Assembly: GCF_017876295.1 (NCBI RefSeq)
Contig: NZ_JAGINT010000002.1
Coordinates: 2,542,001 to 2,606,000, forward strand
Length of the DNA stretch: 64,000 nt
Reading direction: 5' to 3'
From: Kribbella aluminosa
GTDB lineage: Bacteria; Actinomycetota; Actinomycetes; Propionibacteriales; Kribbellaceae
The notes beneath the pieces were generated by a model. The model ran no database searches and had not been told where the DNA came from. It saw nothing but the letters and a program-made list of their open reading frames with translations. This document shows positions 23,779 to 32,451 of the stretch, in pieces. The first letter of the stretch is position 1. Each line of letters begins with the position of its first letter. The position numbers were made by a program, and so were the translations under genes.

Positions 23779-25220
23779 GCTTCGTGATCGGCGTCGACAT
23801 CGGTACCGGCAGTACGAAGGCCGTTCGCTGCACGCTCGACGGTGAGGTGGTCGCGGTCGCCCGCCGCGACCACGCGCCGAGCCTGCCGCGGCCCGGGTGG
23901 GCCGAGATGGATCCCGAGCGCGACTGGTGGGGCGACGTCGTGGAAGTCCTCGCCGAGCTGGACTCCACCGACGTCGTCGCGGTCTGCGTCTCCGGCCTCG
24001 GCCCGTGCGTCGTACAGACCGACGTCGACCTGCGCCCGCGGCGCCCGGCGATCCTGTACGGCGTCGACACCCGGTCGACGCGCGAGATCGCCGAGATCAC
24101 CGAGCAGCTCGGCGCCGGCGCGATCCTCGAGCGCTGCGGAAAAGACCTGTCCAGCCAGGCGATCGGCCCGAAACTCGCCTGGCTCAAGCGCGACGCCGGT
24201 GAGGCGTGGCGGCCCCAGGACCGGTGGTTCAGCGCACACACGTACGTCGTCGCCCAGCTGACCGGCGAATGGGTGCTCGACCACCACACGGCCAGCCAGT
24301 GCGACCCGTTCTACGACATCCACCGCCAGGACTGGGCCACCGACTGGGTCGAGCAGGTCCTGCCGGGCCTCGCCCTGCCGCGCCTGGTCTGGCCCTCCGA
24401 ACAGGTCGGCACCGTACGCCGGGACGCCGCCGCACAGACTGGTCTAGCCGAAGGTACGCCGGTCGTCGCGGGCACCGTCGACGCGTGGGCGGAGGCCTTC
24501 AGCGTCGGCGTCCGCCACCCGGGCGACCTGATGCTGATGTACGGCTCGACGATGTTCTTCGTCCAAGTGTTGGCCACCCCAACGAGTGTGCGAGGGCTCT
24601 GGACAACGTCCGGCGTCGAACGCGGATCGCACACGCTGGCCGCCGGGATGGCGACCTCCGGAACCGTCACCACCTGGCTGCAGGACCTCACCGGCGGCGT
24701 CCCGTTCGAGACCCTCCTGCGGGAAGCGGCCGCCGTACCCGCGGGCAGCGAAGGGCTCGTCCTGCTCCCGTACTTCAGCGGCGAGCGCACCCCCGTCTAC
24801 GACCCGCTGGCGCGCGGCGTGATCGCCGGCCTCACGCTCCGCCACGGGCGCGGTCACCTGTTGCGCGCGACGTACGAAGGAATCGCCTGCGGGGTGCGGC
24901 AGATCCTCGACGTGTTCGGTCCGGCGGAACGCATCGTGGCCGTCGGCGGCGGTACGCAGGGCGGCCTGTGGACGCAGATCGTCAGCGATGTCGCGGGCGT
25001 CCGGCAAGTCGTTCCACAGCAGACGATCGGGGCGTCGTACGGCGGCGCGCTGCTGGCCGCGATCGGCGTCGGCGCGGTACCACCGGACACGGACTGGACC
25101 AGGCCGGATCACGTCGCCGTACCCGATCCGGCAACGGCAGCGACGTACCGGACGCTCTTCGAGACGTACACCGAGCTGTATCCCGCGACCCGTGACCTGA
25201 TCCACCGGATCGCTCAGTGA
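23775..25220 (+). CDS. FGGY-family carbohydrate kinase
   Basis: A 481-residue sugar kinase. Phosphate-1 loop FVIGVDIGTGSTKAVRCTLDG, substrate-side WAEMDPERDWW, VVAGTVDAWAEAFSVGV, and the ATP-binding adenosine motif RIVAVGGGTQGGLWTQIVSDVAGV with GASYGGALLAA are all present. The catalytic Asp lies in AGTVDAWAEA. The gene overlaps the GH95 stop by four bases, so the kinase probably phosphorylates the released sugar or its keto isomer (for example L-fuculose). Sequence alone resembles xylulokinases as well. Its 3' end overlaps the convergent SDR gene by 7 bp. Confidence 0.9.
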   Translation: MSFVIGVDIGTGSTKAVRCTLDGEVVAVARRDHAPSLPRPGWAEMDPERDWWGDVVEVLAELDSTDVVAVCVSGLGPCVVQTDVDLRPRRPAILYGVDTRSTREIAEITEQLGAGAILERCGKDLSSQAIGPKLAWLKRDAGEAWRPQDRWFSAHTYVVAQLTGEWVLDHHTASQCDPFYDIHRQDWATDWVEQVLPGLALPRLVWPSEQVGTVRRDAAAQTGLAEGTPVVAGTVDAWAEAFSVGVRHPGDLMLMYGSTMFFVQVLATPTSVRGLWTTSGVERGSHTLAAGMATSGTVTTWLQDLTGGVPFETLLREAAAVPAGSEGLVLLPYFSGERTPVYDPLARGVIAGLTLRHGRGHLLRATYEGIACGVRQILDVFGPAERIVAVGGGTQGGLWTQIVSDVAGVRQVVPQQTIGASYGGALLAAIGVGAVPPDTDWTRPDHVAVPDPATAATYRTLFETYTELYPATRDLIHRIAQ

Positions 25221-25963
25221 TATCGATAAGTGAGGTCGTGCAGGTGCAGCACGGTGCCGCTGTCGATGTCGCGGTCGAGCAGCGACCAGATCGCGCGCGC
25301 CGCCGTCTCGGGCTTCTCCAGCCTGCCCAGTGCCTCGAGTTCCCGGAAGCGGACCGTTTCCGGGAAGTCCTCGGGATCGGCGCTGCGCAACAGTGCCTGC
25401 ATGTCGGTGTCGAGCGTGCCGGGCGCGACCGAGAGCACCCGGCAGCCGGGACTTCGGCGGCGTTGCTCCAGACCGACGGTGCGAACCCACTGGTCCAGCG
25501 CGGCTTTGCCTGCGCAGTAGCTGGATTCGCCTTCGTGCGGGCGGTTCGCGGCACCCGACGACACCATGATCAGGTGCTGCTCGCAGTCGCGCCCGTCGAG
25601 CGCGCTGAGGAACGAGTGCCCGAGGACCTGAGCGGCAGCTGAGTTCAGCAGGACGTTCCGGGTGTACTGCGCGGTGTCGACACGATCCGCCGGGCCGAGC
25701 GGGGCCAGGGTTCCGGCGTTGTGGATGAACACCACCATCGCCGGCTCGCCGTCCCCGATCCGCTGCCGGAAGTCCTTGTCCACCACGGGCCACGAGTCCG
25801 GATCGGCGAGATCCACGGCCACGTGCTGGGTTCCCGGTGTCCCGCCGCGGCGGGAGATGTCGACCAGCTCCGCGTTCTCGAACGGGACCGTGGCCGCGAG
25901 CGCGGCACCCAGCCCGGCCGAGGCCCCGGAGATCCAGATCAGGATCCGGCGCAGCGGAATCAT
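25214..25963 (-). CDS. Short-chain dehydrogenase/reductase
   Basis: About 249 residues from MIPLRRILIWISGASAGLGAALAATVPF, the SDR cofactor loop with G-A-S-A-G-L-G, followed by DLADPDSWPVV, FIHNAGTLAPLG (NAG motif), the catalytic Ser and Tyr-x3-Lys in MVSSGAANRPHEGESSYCAGKAALDQWV, and the conserved SVAPGTLDTDM. NAD(P)-dependent oxidoreductase of unknown substrate; similar proteins include sepiapterin-reductase-like enzymes. A longer in-frame start (26092) would add 43 atypical residues and is rejected. Confidence 0.88.
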   Translation of the reverse strand: MIPLRRILIWISGASAGLGAALAATVPFENAELVDISRRGGTPGTQHVAVDLADPDSWPVVDKDFRQRIGDGEPAMVVFIHNAGTLAPLGPADRVDTAQYTRNVLLNSAAAQVLGHSFLSALDGRDCEQHLIMVSSGAANRPHEGESSYCAGKAALDQWVRTVGLEQRRRSPGCRVLSVAPGTLDTDMQALLRSADPEDFPETVRFRELEALGRLEKPETAARAIWSLLDRDIDSGTVLHLHDLTYRYH

Positions 25964-26132
25964 CGTTGCCTCAACCCCGAGCGCAGGCCAAAACCCAGCG
26001 TCATGCAGTTCCCCCCTGCCCAACGTCTTGTGAAGAGCAGCGTACGTCGGGAATCGCCGCAGCCGAAGAGTTCTCGGCATTTCTTGCCACAAAGCGATCG
26101 CGCGGTCGCGGACTGCTCGCTAACCTCTGCAG

Positions 26133-26966
26133 GTGAGCGACTGGAACTGGCATTGGGACGAGACGTTGTACGCCGGCAGTGCGCGGCACTACGCGGTCGG
26201 GCGGATGGCCTACCCGGCGGCGCTGGGCGACGTACTCCGGGACGAACTGCAGCTGAACGGGCACGGCAGACTGCTCGACGTCGGCTGCGGGCCGGGGCCG
26301 GTGACGTTGTTGCTGGCGCCGTACTTCGCGGAAGCGGTCGGTGTCGACGCGGACGCCGACATGCTCGACGTGGCGGCGGCGCGGGCCGCGGAGACCGGCG
26401 TACGCAACGCGAAATGGCGGCAGCTACGGGCCGAGGAGCTGCCTGCGGACCTCGGGACGTTCGACGTGGTGGCGTTCGCGCAGTCCTTCCACTGGATGGA
26501 TCAAGCGCTGGTTGCGCGACTGGTCCGCGGGATGCTCGCGCCCGGCGGGGCGTGGGTACACGTCGGCGCGACGACGCATCGCGGGCTCGACGGTACGGCG
26601 GAGCTGTCGCACCCGAGGCCGCCGTGGGCCGCGATCGACGAGCTGGTGGCCCGTTACCTCGGTCCGGTACGACGGGCCGGCCGGAGCGTGCTGCCGACGG
26701 GCACGCGGGGCGGTGAGGAGGACGTGATGCGCGCGGCGGGGTACGCCGGGCCGACGAAACTGGTGGTCGGCGGGAACGAGATCGAGGACCGGACCGTCGA
26801 CGACGTGGTCGCGTCGGTGTTCTCGTTGTCGAGCTCGACACCGCATCAGTTCGGCGCGGACCGGCCGGCCTTCGAGGCGGAGCTGCGCGAGCTGCTCACG
26901 AACGCCTCCGACCACGGGCTGTTCGCCGAGGAGCGGCGCGAGATCGAAGCGGTGATCTGGCGCTGA
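26133..26966 (+). CDS. Class I SAM-dependent methyltransferase
   Basis: A 277-residue methyltransferase. Motif I LLDVGCGPGPVTLLLAPYFAEAVGVDADADML binds S-adenosylmethionine, ELPADLGTFDVVAFAQSFHWMD is motif II, and GMLAPGGAWVHVG is the post-II strand. The FHWMD stretch groups it with the UbiE/type-11 proteins that often methylate small molecules. GTG start at 26133 has no Shine-Dalgarno sequence; a TAACCT hexamer six bases upstream suggests a leaderless transcript. Substrate unknown. Confidence 0.9.
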   Translation: MSDWNWHWDETLYAGSARHYAVGRMAYPAALGDVLRDELQLNGHGRLLDVGCGPGPVTLLLAPYFAEAVGVDADADMLDVAAARAAETGVRNAKWRQLRAEELPADLGTFDVVAFAQSFHWMDQALVARLVRGMLAPGGAWVHVGATTHRGLDGTAELSHPRPPWAAIDELVARYLGPVRRAGRSVLPTGTRGGEEDVMRAAGYAGPTKLVVGGNEIEDRTVDDVVASVFSLSSSTPHQFGADRPAFEAELRELLTNASDHGLFAEERREIEAVIWR

Positions 26967-27018
26967 GCGCCTGCTGAGTGCCGGCCGCGATTCTGCTGAG
27001 AGGGCGGCCGCGCACACG

Positions 27019-27044
27019 GCGGCCGCGGCGGGTGCCGCGGCCGC
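27019..27044. terminator. Strong GC hairpin between convergent genes
   Basis: A perfect 10-bp stem (gcggccgcgg / ccgcggccgc) with loop cgggtg, lying between the methyltransferase stop and the convergent MT0933-like gene. It could terminate transcription from both sides. Confidence 0.65.
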
Positions 27045-27068
27045 TGGGTGTGCTGCGTCAGGCCGAAA

Positions 27069-27290
27069 TCAGGACTGGTTGTCCTGGTTGTTGTCCTGGT
27101 TGTTGCCGCCGCCCTGGCCACCGAGCTGGTCCTTGGCGAAGTTCTCGCCCTGCTCGATCTGGTCCCCGAACTTGTTGCCGGTCTTCTCGTTCAGGAACTC
27201 ACCGGCCTTCTCGAGGCCCTGGTTGACCTGGTCCGGATGGTCCTTGGCCAGCTCTTCGGCCTTGTCCTTCATCTCGTCGAACAAACCCAT
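27069..27290 (-). CDS. MT0933-like antitoxin-family small protein
   Basis: A 73-residue hydrophilic protein: MGLFDEMKDKAEELAKDHPDQVNQGLEKAGEFLNEKTGNKFGDQIEQG, then a Gly/Asn/Gln-rich tail. This matches the MT0933/Rv0909-like family, annotated as antitoxins from the mycobacterial Rv0909-Rv0910 pair. No START-domain toxin partner is adjacent here, so it may be a solitary copy with a stress-related role. The tail contains a short repeat (NNQDNNQDNQ). Confidence 0.82.
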   Translation of the reverse strand: MGLFDEMKDKAEELAKDHPDQVNQGLEKAGEFLNEKTGNKFGDQIEQGENFAKDQLGGQGGGNNQDNNQDNQS

Positions 27291-27390
27291 CGTCTTTCCC
27301 CGTTCCTCGATGGTTGCCTTCCACTACCTAGCCCGTCTTACCCGATCAGGCCGATTCCACACAAGGACTCGCCGTCGGTTGGCGCGGCGT

Positions 27391-28146
27391 TCACTCGGCA
27401 AACGGATTCCGGTCCGCCTGCAGCGCGGGGAGTACGCTCGCGGCGAACACGCCGTACAGGTGCCGCTGGAACATCGGCCCGAAGCTGACCCGGGCCACGC
27501 CGCGGCCTGCGTAGTCGGCGACCGAGTGCGCGCCCTGCCCGTAGGCGACGTTCACCGGACCGGCCAGTTCCTTCGTCAGCGTGCCGATCACGTCGAGGTC
27601 GCCGACCCCGATCGGATACACACAGTCAGCCCCGGCGGCCAGGTATTTCGTACCGCGATCGATTGCCGTCCGTAACTGTTCCGCCGCCGTACCGGCCTTG
27701 CGGATGAAGGTGTCGATCCGGGCGTTGACCACCAGTGCGTCACCGGCCGCGGCCCGGACCGCCGCCAGGAAATCGGCCTGTTCACCCGGGTCGATCATCG
27801 CTCCGGTCGCCGGGTCGGAGTCCTCCAGGTTGAGGCCGGCCGCGCCGGTGGCGACGAAACGTTCGACGAGTTCGGCCGGGGCCAGCCGGTACCCGCGTTC
27901 GAAGTCGACCGTGACCGGGACCGAGACCGCCTGCGCGATCCGGGCCGCTCCGGCGAGTACGTAGGCGACCGGCGCGTGCTCGCCGTCGTCGTACCCGAGG
28001 ACCGCGGCCGTCGCGTTGCTGCTGGTCGCGACCGCGGCGAACCCGGCCTGCTCGATCAGCCGCGCCGACGCGGCGTCCCAGGCGTTCGGTACCACCAACG
28101 GCGTACCGGAAACGTGCAGGTCTCGCAAAGTAGTTGCCAACGACAT
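27391..28146 (-). CDS. Isocitrate lyase / PEP-mutase-family protein
   Basis: A 251-residue TIM-barrel enzyme: LRDLHVSGTPLVVPNAWDAASARLIEQAGFAAVATSSNATAAVLGYDDGE, VPVTVDFERGY, GLNLEDSDPATGAMIDPGEQADFLAAVRAAA and NARIDTFIR are the signature blocks, with Asp and Glu in VDFERG and LEDSD binding Mg2+. The family makes or breaks C-P or C-C bonds alpha to a carboxylate (phosphonopyruvate, methylisocitrate, oxaloacetate). The exact reaction is not clear; it lacks the KKCGH-type loop of true isocitrate lyases. The start overlaps the upstream sigma-factor stop by one base. Confidence 0.87.
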   Translation of the reverse strand: MSLATTLRDLHVSGTPLVVPNAWDAASARLIEQAGFAAVATSSNATAAVLGYDDGEHAPVAYVLAGAARIAQAVSVPVTVDFERGYRLAPAELVERFVATGAAGLNLEDSDPATGAMIDPGEQADFLAAVRAAAGDALVVNARIDTFIRKAGTAAEQLRTAIDRGTKYLAAGADCVYPIGVGDLDVIGTLTKELAGPVNVAYGQGAHSVADYAGRGVARVSFGPMFQRHLYGVFAASVLPALQADRNPFAE

Positions 28147-29096
28147 CAGGATCTCCCATCGATCAACGGCAGCCCGAAGGCCGGGAACAAAGCAGGTTGA
28201 TGGAACGCGAGCACCGCCGCGACCGCGTCCTTCGTGAGCGTCAGCACCTTCACCGAGTGCGCGTGGAACTGGCCGTCGGTGCCGCGGATGTACATCGCGA
28301 ACGCCGGCTGCCCGTTCGCCGAGGTGGCGACCAGCCGGCGCCGGTCCGGACCCGGCCGGAGCTTCGAGTCGAGCAACCGCAGTACGTCGGCACGCCCGCT
28401 GAACCAGGTCGGGATCGGCGGCATCTCCCAGCGCGCGTCCGCGGTGAACAGCCCTTCGAGGAGCACCAGGTCCTTGCTCTCCATCGCGGCCTGGAACTGG
28501 TCCAGCAACGCCCGCCGCAGCGGTTCCTCCGGTTCGCTCAGCTCGTCCTCGCGCGGCCGCAGCCGGGCGAGCTCGGCGCGGGCCCGCTGCAGCGAACTGT
28601 TCACCGCGGCGGTCGTTGTGTCGAGCAACGATGCGACGTCGGCGGCCGGCCAGGTGAGCACCTCGCGGAGGATCAGCACGGCGCGTTGCCGCGGCGGCAG
28701 GTGCTGCATGGCGGCGACCATCGCGAGCCGCAGACTCGCCCGGTCGCCGACCACGGTGGCCGGGTCCGCCCCGAGCAGCTGGTCCGGGAACGGCTCCAGC
28801 CACGGCACCTCGAGCGCCTGGGCATGGATGTCCTCCGGATCGTTGCCCGGGGCACCCAGCGCCGACGGGACCACCCGCCGGCTGCTGTGCTGCAGGAGGT
28901 TCAGGCACACGTTGGTGGCGATCCGGTACAGCCAGGTCCGGACCGACGAACGGTGCTCGAAGTCCGCGTGCCCACGCCAGGCGCGCAGGTACGTCTCCTG
29001 GACGGCGTCCTCGGCGTCGTGCAGCGAGCCGAGCATCCGGTAGCAGTGCGCGACCAGCTCGCCCCGATGCTCCGCGAACTCCTCCTCGAGGTTCAT
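28146..29096 (-). CDS. ECF RNA polymerase sigma factor with C-terminal SnoaL-like domain (SigG-like)
   Basis: 316 residues. Region 2 is EEEFAEHRGELVAHCYRMLGSLHDAEDAVQETYLRAWRG; region 4 is LRLAMVAAMQHLPPRQRAVLILREVLTWPAADVASLLDTTTAAVNSSLQRARAEL; about 120 further residues form an NTF2/SnoaL-like domain (FQAAMESKDLVLLEGLFTADARWEMPP...). In such extended ECF sigma factors the C-terminal domain replaces a separate anti-sigma protein as the regulatory element. It lies in an operon: the MFS gene overlaps it by four bases upstream and the PEP-mutase-like gene by one base downstream. Target promoters unknown. Confidence 0.91.
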   Translation of the reverse strand: MNLEEEFAEHRGELVAHCYRMLGSLHDAEDAVQETYLRAWRGHADFEHRSSVRTWLYRIATNVCLNLLQHSSRRVVPSALGAPGNDPEDIHAQALEVPWLEPFPDQLLGADPATVVGDRASLRLAMVAAMQHLPPRQRAVLILREVLTWPAADVASLLDTTTAAVNSSLQRARAELARLRPREDELSEPEEPLRRALLDQFQAAMESKDLVLLEGLFTADARWEMPPIPTWFSGRADVLRLLDSKLRPGPDRRRLVATSANGQPAFAMYIRGTDGQFHAHSVKVLTLTKDAVAAVLAFHQPALFPAFGLPLIDGRS

Positions 29097-30490
29097 CGGA
29101 CTCCTTCCACCACCTTCGCCTTCGCCTTCGCGTCGGCCCGTGTCGCCGGGGGCCGGGTGGTCCGGCCGCGGGCCGCGATCACGAGGCCCGACAGCGCCGC
29201 GAGCAACGACAGTACGCCGGAACCCGCGAGCGCCCGGGTGAAGCCGTGACCGGTGTAGCCGCCGGCCGCGGTGAACACCGAGCCGAGCACCGCGACACCG
29301 GCCACACCGCCGAGCTGGCGGTTCATGCTGTAGATGCCGGACGCGATCCCGACCGACTCGCGCGGCAGCGAGGACATCGCCGCGCTCTGCGCCGCGGGCA
29401 TCGCGAGCGAGATCCCGGACCCGGTGACCATCAACGGCACGACCAGCTCCCAGTAGTGGCTGGTCCCGCGACTGACCCAGAACATGCCGGCCGCCTGCAA
29501 CGCCATGCCGATGACGACCAGCGGACGCTCGCCGACCCGGTCGACCAGCCGCCCCGCGATCGGCCCGATCACGAACAGCGTCGCCGTCCACGGCAGCAGC
29601 TGCAGACCGGCCTTGAGCGGCGCCGACCCGAGCACGACCTGCATGTACTGCGAGAGGAAGAACACCGCGCTGAACAGTGCCGCGCTGAGGAAGAAGCCGG
29701 CCGAGTTCGCCGCCGTGAACGTCCGGTTCCGGAAGAACGCGAGCGGCACCATCGCATGCTCGGTACGGCGTTCCCACACCCCGAAGCCGATCAGCATCAC
29801 GGCACCGATCCCGAACGCGGACAGTACTTCGGCGCTCGTCCAGCCCGCCGACCCACCACGTACCGTGCCCCAGACCAGCCCGAGTACGGCGAGGCTGATC
29901 AGCACCGCGCCGACGAGATCCAGCCGCCGGGCCGGGCCGGTGGACTCCGGGACCTTCGCGAGCACCAGACCGATCGCGAGTACGCCGATCGGTACGTTGA
30001 TCCAGAAGATCCACTGCCACGACAGTCCTTCGGTGACCGCGCCGCCGATCAGCGGACCGCCGAGTACGGCGATCCCGGTCACGCCGCTGAACACACCGAT
30101 CGCACGACCCCGGCGTTCCGGCGGGAACGCCGCACCGAGCAGGCTCATCGCCAACGGCATGACGAACGCCGCACCGGCACCCTGCACCGTCCGCGCCACG
30201 ATCAGGAACGGCAGTGAGGTCGCCAGCGCACAGGCGACCGACGCGGCCGTGAACAGTGCCAGGCCGGCCGCATAGGTACGCCGCCGCCCAAGGCGGTCGC
30301 CGATCGCGGCGGCCGTCATCAGAAGCATCGCAAAACTCAACGCATACGAGTTGACCGTCCACTCCAACTGCTCGGCCGAAGCACCGAGATCACCCCGGAT
30401 CGTCGTCAGCGCCGCAGCCACCACCAGGGTGTCCAACGCCACCATGAACGAACCGAGAGAGGTCAACCCCAAAACCCATCGTTCGCGCAC
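29093..30490 (-). CDS. DHA2-type MFS drug/metabolite exporter
   Basis: A 465-residue protein of the 14-helix EmrB/QacA family: LGSFMVALDTLVVAAALTTIRGDLGASAEQLEWTVNSYALSFAMLLMTAAAIGDRLGRRR carries the antiporter motifs D1 and A, and GPLIGGAVTEGLSWQWIFWINVPIGVL motif C. It should export a toxic compound using the proton gradient. First gene of a leftward operon with an ECF sigma factor and a PEP-mutase-family enzyme. GTG start at 30490. Confidence 0.92.
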   Translation of the reverse strand: MRERWVLGLTSLGSFMVALDTLVVAAALTTIRGDLGASAEQLEWTVNSYALSFAMLLMTAAAIGDRLGRRRTYAAGLALFTAASVACALATSLPFLIVARTVQGAGAAFVMPLAMSLLGAAFPPERRGRAIGVFSGVTGIAVLGGPLIGGAVTEGLSWQWIFWINVPIGVLAIGLVLAKVPESTGPARRLDLVGAVLISLAVLGLVWGTVRGGSAGWTSAEVLSAFGIGAVMLIGFGVWERRTEHAMVPLAFFRNRTFTAANSAGFFLSAALFSAVFFLSQYMQVVLGSAPLKAGLQLLPWTATLFVIGPIAGRLVDRVGERPLVVIGMALQAAGMFWVSRGTSHYWELVVPLMVTGSGISLAMPAAQSAAMSSLPRESVGIASGIYSMNRQLGGVAGVAVLGSVFTAAGGYTGHGFTRALAGSGVLSLLAALSGLVIAARGRTTRPPATRADAKAKAKVVEGVR

Positions 30491-30570
30491 AAGCCCCTCC
30501 AGGAATCGCTGTCACCCCTGTAGACCAGCGAGTCCCCCCAAACTCATCGCTCCGATGAGCACGAGTTCTC

Positions 30571-30924
30571 TCAGCGTTCGGTGCGGGAGTCGACTTGGAT
30601 GAGGTTTTGTTGGCCGGCGGCGACCAGGGTGTGGGTGGTGGGGGTGATGCCGTAGACCTCCAGGCGGCAGATCGTCAGGGTGCGGCCGGGTTTGATGACG
30701 GTGCCGACGGCTTCGAGGTGGTCGCCTTCGGCGGGGGCCAGGAGGTTGATCTTGAACTCGACGGTGAGGACCGACGTACCCTCGGGGAACAGGGTGAAGG
30801 CGGCGTACCCGCCGGCGCTGTCTGCGATCGAGCTGGTGGCGCCGGCGTGGAAGTAGCCGTGCTGCTGGGTGACCTCGGGGCGGCTGGGCAGCTGGATGTG
30901 TACCTCGGCCGTCGCCTCCACCAT
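30571..30924 (-). CDS. PaaI-family hotdog thioesterase
   Basis: A 117-residue single hotdog-fold protein: RPEVTQQHGYFHAGATSSIADSAGGYAAFTLFPEGTSVLTVEFKINLLAPAEGDHLEAVGTVIKPGRTLTICRLEVYG. HGYFHAGATSSIADSAGG is the PaaI/DUF4442 active-site helix, with the acidic residue in ADSAGG. The family hydrolyses acyl- or aryl-CoA thioesters, usually to relieve trapped CoA intermediates. It lies nine bases downstream of rskA on the same strand and may be transcribed with the sigK operon. Confidence 0.87.
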   Translation of the reverse strand: MVEATAEVHIQLPSRPEVTQQHGYFHAGATSSIADSAGGYAAFTLFPEGTSVLTVEFKINLLAPAEGDHLEAVGTVIKPGRTLTICRLEVYGITPTTHTLVAAGQQNLIQVDSRTER

Positions 30925-30933
30925 GCCAGGAGA

Positions 30934-31659
30934 CTACTGGGGGAGCGGAATCAGCGCCGCGGCCGGCATCGTCGGGGTCCGTGAGCCGCCGTCGGGTTCC
31001 ACGGTGAGGCCGAACGTGGTCATCCCGGTGGTGGAGCCGTCGATCACCCGGGTCAGGTCGCCGGCGGCGAGGCCGATCGAGTGCGCGGTCTGCCGCGGGT
31101 CGATCATCCAGAGCTGCCAGGTCCGGTCGGACGGGAGCTTCGGGAGGTCACGGAGTACGACGACCGACTTGTTCGCCCGGCCGGACGTGACGACCGTGGC
31201 CTGGCCACCGCCCCGGACGGCACCGTGCACGGTGTGTGCGTCCGGCTCGGCGAGTACGGCGGCCACCTGCCGGCTCGCCTGCTCCGCGGTCGTCCGGCCC
31301 TGGTACTGGTCGATCGCGATCCCGCCACTCAGCGCGACCAGCGCGGCCGCCGCGGCGAGGGCGAGCAGCGAACGCCGGCCGATGCGACGCCGTACGGCGG
31401 GAACCGGCGCCGGGTCCTGGACCAGCGGCGGGAGCTGGCGGACGTGCTCGATCGCGGCCATCACGTCGGCCTTGAGCGCCGGCGGTGGCGGGGTCGCGAC
31501 CTGGGTGGCGAGCTTGACCGCGGCGGCGCGGAGCTCGGCGACCTCGGTCCGGCAGAACGCGCAGCCGGTGAGATGGGCCTCGAAACGGGCCCGTTCGTCG
31601 TCCGGCAGGGCGTCGAGGACGTACGGGCCGGTGAGGGTGTGCACGTCGGATTCGGTCAT
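30934..31659 (-). CDS. rskA: Anti-sigma-K factor RskA-like, membrane bound
   Basis: 241 residues. The N-terminal zinc-binding anti-sigma domain reads TGPYVLDALPDDERARFEAHLTGCAFCRTEVAELR with the H-x3-C-x2-C motif; one transmembrane helix (RSLLALAAAAALVALSGGIAI) follows at about residues 95-115; the extracytoplasmic RskA domain includes SDRTWQLWMIDPRQTAHSIG and the ending SRTPTMPAAALIPL. It holds the SigK-like factor inactive at the membrane until proteolysis. Its start overlaps the sigma-factor stop (TGATG), the standard sigma/anti-sigma arrangement. Confidence 0.93.
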   Translation of the reverse strand: MTESDVHTLTGPYVLDALPDDERARFEAHLTGCAFCRTEVAELRAAAVKLATQVATPPPPALKADVMAAIEHVRQLPPLVQDPAPVPAVRRRIGRRSLLALAAAAALVALSGGIAIDQYQGRTTAEQASRQVAAVLAEPDAHTVHGAVRGGGQATVVTSGRANKSVVVLRDLPKLPSDRTWQLWMIDPRQTAHSIGLAAGDLTRVIDGSTTGMTTFGLTVEPDGGSRTPTMPAAALIPLPQ

Positions 31660-32267
31660 CACGCCTGCCCCTTCGTGGTTCCGAGGCAGTCGCGGAGCCG
31701 GATCAGGCCGTCGCGCATTCTCGCTTTGATAGTCGGAAGCTTGGCGCCGAGCTGCTGGGCGACCTCGGGATAGCTGTAGCCGTTGTAGTACGCGAGCTCG
31801 ATCGACTCGCGTTGCAGCTCGGTCAGGCTGCCGAGGCAGCGGCGTACCTGCTCGGCTTCCAGCCGGGTACTCACGGTGTCCGCGACCTGGTCGAACTCGA
31901 CGTCGACCGAGCGGGCGCCGACCTGTTCGGTGCGGTCGGCGGCGGCCTGCTCGGAGCGGACCCGGTCGACCGCGCGGCGGTGCGCGATGGTCAGGATCCA
32001 CGAGTGCGCGGAGCCGCGGTCGGCGTCGTACCGGGTCGCCGTCCGCCAGACGTCGAGCATCACCTCCTGGGTGACCTCCTCGGACTGCGCCGGGTTCCGG
32101 AGGACCCGGCGGACCAGGCCGAACACCCAGGGGGCCACCCGGTCGTAGAGCGTGCTGAACGCGGCGGCGTCGCCGGTTGCGGTCAACGTCAGCAGGTCGC
32201 CGTCCGTGATCCCGCCGGACCGCTGCTGCGGTCCGGCCGGCCAGGGGAGCGCGGTGGGTTCGGTCAC
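31659..32267 (-). CDS. sigK: ECF sigma factor, SigK-like
   Basis: About 202 residues from GTG 32267. Region 2: FSTLYDRVAPWVFGLVRRVLRNPAQSEEVTQEVMLDVWRTATRYDADRGSAHSWILTIAHRRAVDRVRSEQAA; region 4: LGSLTELQRESIELAYYNGYSYPEVAQQLGAKLPTIKARMRDGLIRLRDCL. This matches SigK/SigL-type ECF factors paired with RskA. In mycobacteria SigK controls a small set of secreted-protein and redox genes. It is translationally coupled to rskA. A secreted chorismate mutase gene is divergent from it, separated by 184 bp. Confidence 0.92.
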   Translation of the reverse strand: MTEPTALPWPAGPQQRSGGITDGDLLTLTATGDAAAFSTLYDRVAPWVFGLVRRVLRNPAQSEEVTQEVMLDVWRTATRYDADRGSAHSWILTIAHRRAVDRVRSEQAAADRTEQVGARSVDVEFDQVADTVSTRLEAEQVRRCLGSLTELQRESIELAYYNGYSYPEVAQQLGAKLPTIKARMRDGLIRLRDCLGTTKGQA

Positions 32268-32451
32268 GATCAACTCACCGTAGCGTTCGCGGGCATGACG
32301 TTGCGCCTTCCTCGGAGGGTGCTTCCAGAGGTACTTCGGCGCCGGTCCCGGGCCGGATGGGTCGTTCGGGAGACCTGAAAGTGAATGTTTGTGCACCCCT
32401 GCCGGCGTAGAGTCGCCTGCCGGTCGGAACCGTCGTGGAGAGGTGGAGCAA

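Noticed and set aside
27291..27390. Toxin partner for the MT0933-like protein
   Set aside because: The flanking 100 bp contain no open frame of suitable size, and the next gene is a PEP-mutase-family enzyme.
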